From NCBI GenBank assembly GCA_000727475.1, contig KL647290.1:5503573-5567572 (forward strand): a DNA stretch of 64,000 nt. The letters are read 5' to 3'. Position 1 is the first letter of the stretch, and each line of letters opens with the position of its first letter. The DNA comes from Sarcocystis neurona (taxonomy: Eukaryota; Apicomplexa; Conoidasida; Eucoccidiorida; Sarcocystidae). Below, in pieces: positions 62,815 to 64,000 of the stretch. A program made the position numbers and the translations under genes. The notes below the pieces were generated by a model. The model had not been told where the DNA came from. It searched no databases and saw nothing but the letters and a program-made list of their open reading frames with translations.

Positions 62815-63084
62815 GGTAGACACGCAGCTGCTTCTTCGGTAGGTAGACACGCAGCTGCTTCTTCGGTAGGTAGACACGCAGCTGCTTCTTCGGTAGGTAG
62901 ACACGCAGCTGCTTCTTCGGTAGGTAGACACGCAGCTGCTTCTTCGGTAGGTAGACACGCAGCTGTTTTTTCCATAGGTAGACACGCAGCTGTTTTTTCC
63001 ATAGGTAGACACGCAGCTGCTTCTTCCATAGGTAGACACGCAGCTGCTTCTTCCATAGGTAGACACGTAGCTGCTTCTTCCATA
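62815..63084. repeat. 27-bp minisatellite, ten perfect-length copies
   Basis: The unit GGTAGACACGCAGCTGCTTC plus TTCGGTA repeats ten times with no indels. Copies 1-5 end TTCGGTA, 6-7 have TTTTTTCCATA, and 8-10 end TTCTTCCATA, with one CGTAG variant in copy 10. Because 27 is divisible by three, the array is open as GRHAAASSV repeats on the plus strand and as TEEAAACLP-type repeats on the minus strand. No splice or start signals argue for translation. Confidence 0.95.
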
Positions 63085-63538
63085 GACACGTGCGGCGGAA
63101 CACGAGAATGAAGTCGTGGCTTTCTTTTCGTCCCTTCCTACGCTGCTGCTGACGTCTTCACTGCCTATCCCCATGCTCGCCAATAAATCTTTCATTCGTA
63201 CAGTCGTATACGCCTATATCCATATATTAGCCGTATACGCAGCTATTCCATATACGCGTATATATACTATATATATGCAAGTATGTGTGTATATGCCTAT
63301 ACGTAGACGGTCAGTGAGGTGGACAGCTAGACAGAAAGGGACAAAAAATAGACAAATATATATCTGTATACCTCTAGAGACGTAGATGCTTCTAGACAGC
63401 TCTCAACAGAGAGATATAGACATATACACGAAGGTCTCTATATATCCATATGTGAACTGGTGAATAAGTTCACAACCAGACGTACACACACATATATATA
63501 TATATAAGTTGCATCTGTATACATGGGTGCAGGCAGAA

Positions 63539-63715
63539 GCTTGTGTACAGCTGTCAACAGATATATATATATATATATATGTATACGGAGCACTAGAAGA
63601 CGTACGCATACATATACATATATGTTGTAGACGCTTGTGTACAGCTGTCAACAGATATATATATGTATATGGAGCACTAGAAGACGTACGCATGCACGTA
63701 CATATATTTTGTAGA
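63539..63715 (+). repeat. Two-copy ~94-bp tandem duplication
   Basis: GCTTGTGTACAGCTGTCAAC, a (TA)n run of different length, then GGAGCACTAGAAGACGTACG and a TTGTAGA-like end occur twice, at 63539 and 63633. Confidence 0.9.
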
Positions 63716-64000
63716 TTAAGGCTCGTTTCCTTTCGCGTCTGTTTCTTCTCTGTGTGTTTGTTCTGTGATACGCGTGTGGTAGGTGTAGCGGATATATGCG
63801 CATAGAGCAGATCAAGCAGGACAATTTTCTATCAAATAGTTTTCTTCTCTTTCTCGAGTCGATCAATTAGGAAGTACCTACGCGTAGTATATTTTCCTTC
63901 TTTTTATTCTTCCTCTTTCTCTGTCTCTATGCCTCTCTCTGCGTCTACCTGTAGGCACCAATCCACCAGCAAAAGCGCTGTAGGGCCCTAGCTATTCCTT

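Larger units (their letters stand above)
61751..64000. other. Region upstream of the first recognised myosin exon
   Basis: On transcript logic this should be intron with further 5' exons, because coding for the P-loop and the segment before switch I is still missing. I see no GESGAGKT-like codons on the minus strand. One weak candidate at about 63195-63130 reads LLASMGIGSEDVSS and loosely recalls the segment after the P-loop. A short duplicated block, GGACTTCGTCCGGG(A/G)ATAAG, occurs at about 62565 and 62603. The rest is minisatellite, GA-rich and TA-rich DNA. Confidence 0.5.

Noticed and set aside
62815..63084. CRISPR-like array
   Set aside because: Units are directly adjacent with no unique spacers, and the genome is eukaryotic.

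Overview
The window looks like nuclear DNA of a coccidian apicomplexan. The main evidence is a class XIV myosin, the short-tailed motor type typical of Apicomplexa, split over many small exons. Supporting this are intron-rich genes, long introns full of (TA)n, (CA)n and CAG-type microsatellites, and alanine/proline-rich low-complexity coding sequence. The repeat style and intron size suggest a Sarcocystidae/Cystoisospora-like genome more than a compact one, but the genus is a guess. A 512-base run of N shows this is a draft scaffold.

Four genes could be rebuilt from conserved protein blocks and splice phases, in alternating orientation. (1) Positions 1-4346, plus strand: 3' part of a von Willebrand factor A (VWA) domain protein with a coiled coil upstream, a degenerate MIDAS and a basic tail. 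(2) 9956-18287, minus strand: a complete CDC50/LEM3-family subunit of P4-ATPase lipid flippases, six exons and about 490 residues. (3) 26581-31516, plus strand: a complete roadblock/LC7 dynein light chain, four exons and 125 residues. (4) 36796-61750, minus strand: the 3' eleven exons (589 residues) of a class XIV myosin, from switch I to the end of the neck. Its P-loop exon was not found and probably lies beyond 64000. Genes 1/2 and 3/4 are convergent; genes 2/3 are divergent.

The roughly 5 kb stretches at 4.3-10 kb and 31.5-36.8 kb hold no gene I can support. The 18.3-26.6 kb stretch contains CAG-rich DNA and a few minus-strand candidate exons of unknown function.

The four genes fit general apicomplexan cell biology (lipid flipping, dynein transport, actomyosin motility), but nothing suggests they form one pathway. 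The most unusual signals are in the introns: kilobase-scale polypyrimidine tracts (transcript sense) beside several 3' splice sites; a four-copy array of an exon end plus its 5' splice site in a myosin intron; other local tandem duplications at exon borders; inverted repeats flanking one roadblock exon; and a cluster of GTACGTAC palindromes in a CDC50 intron. All gene models are manual and have no transcript support.
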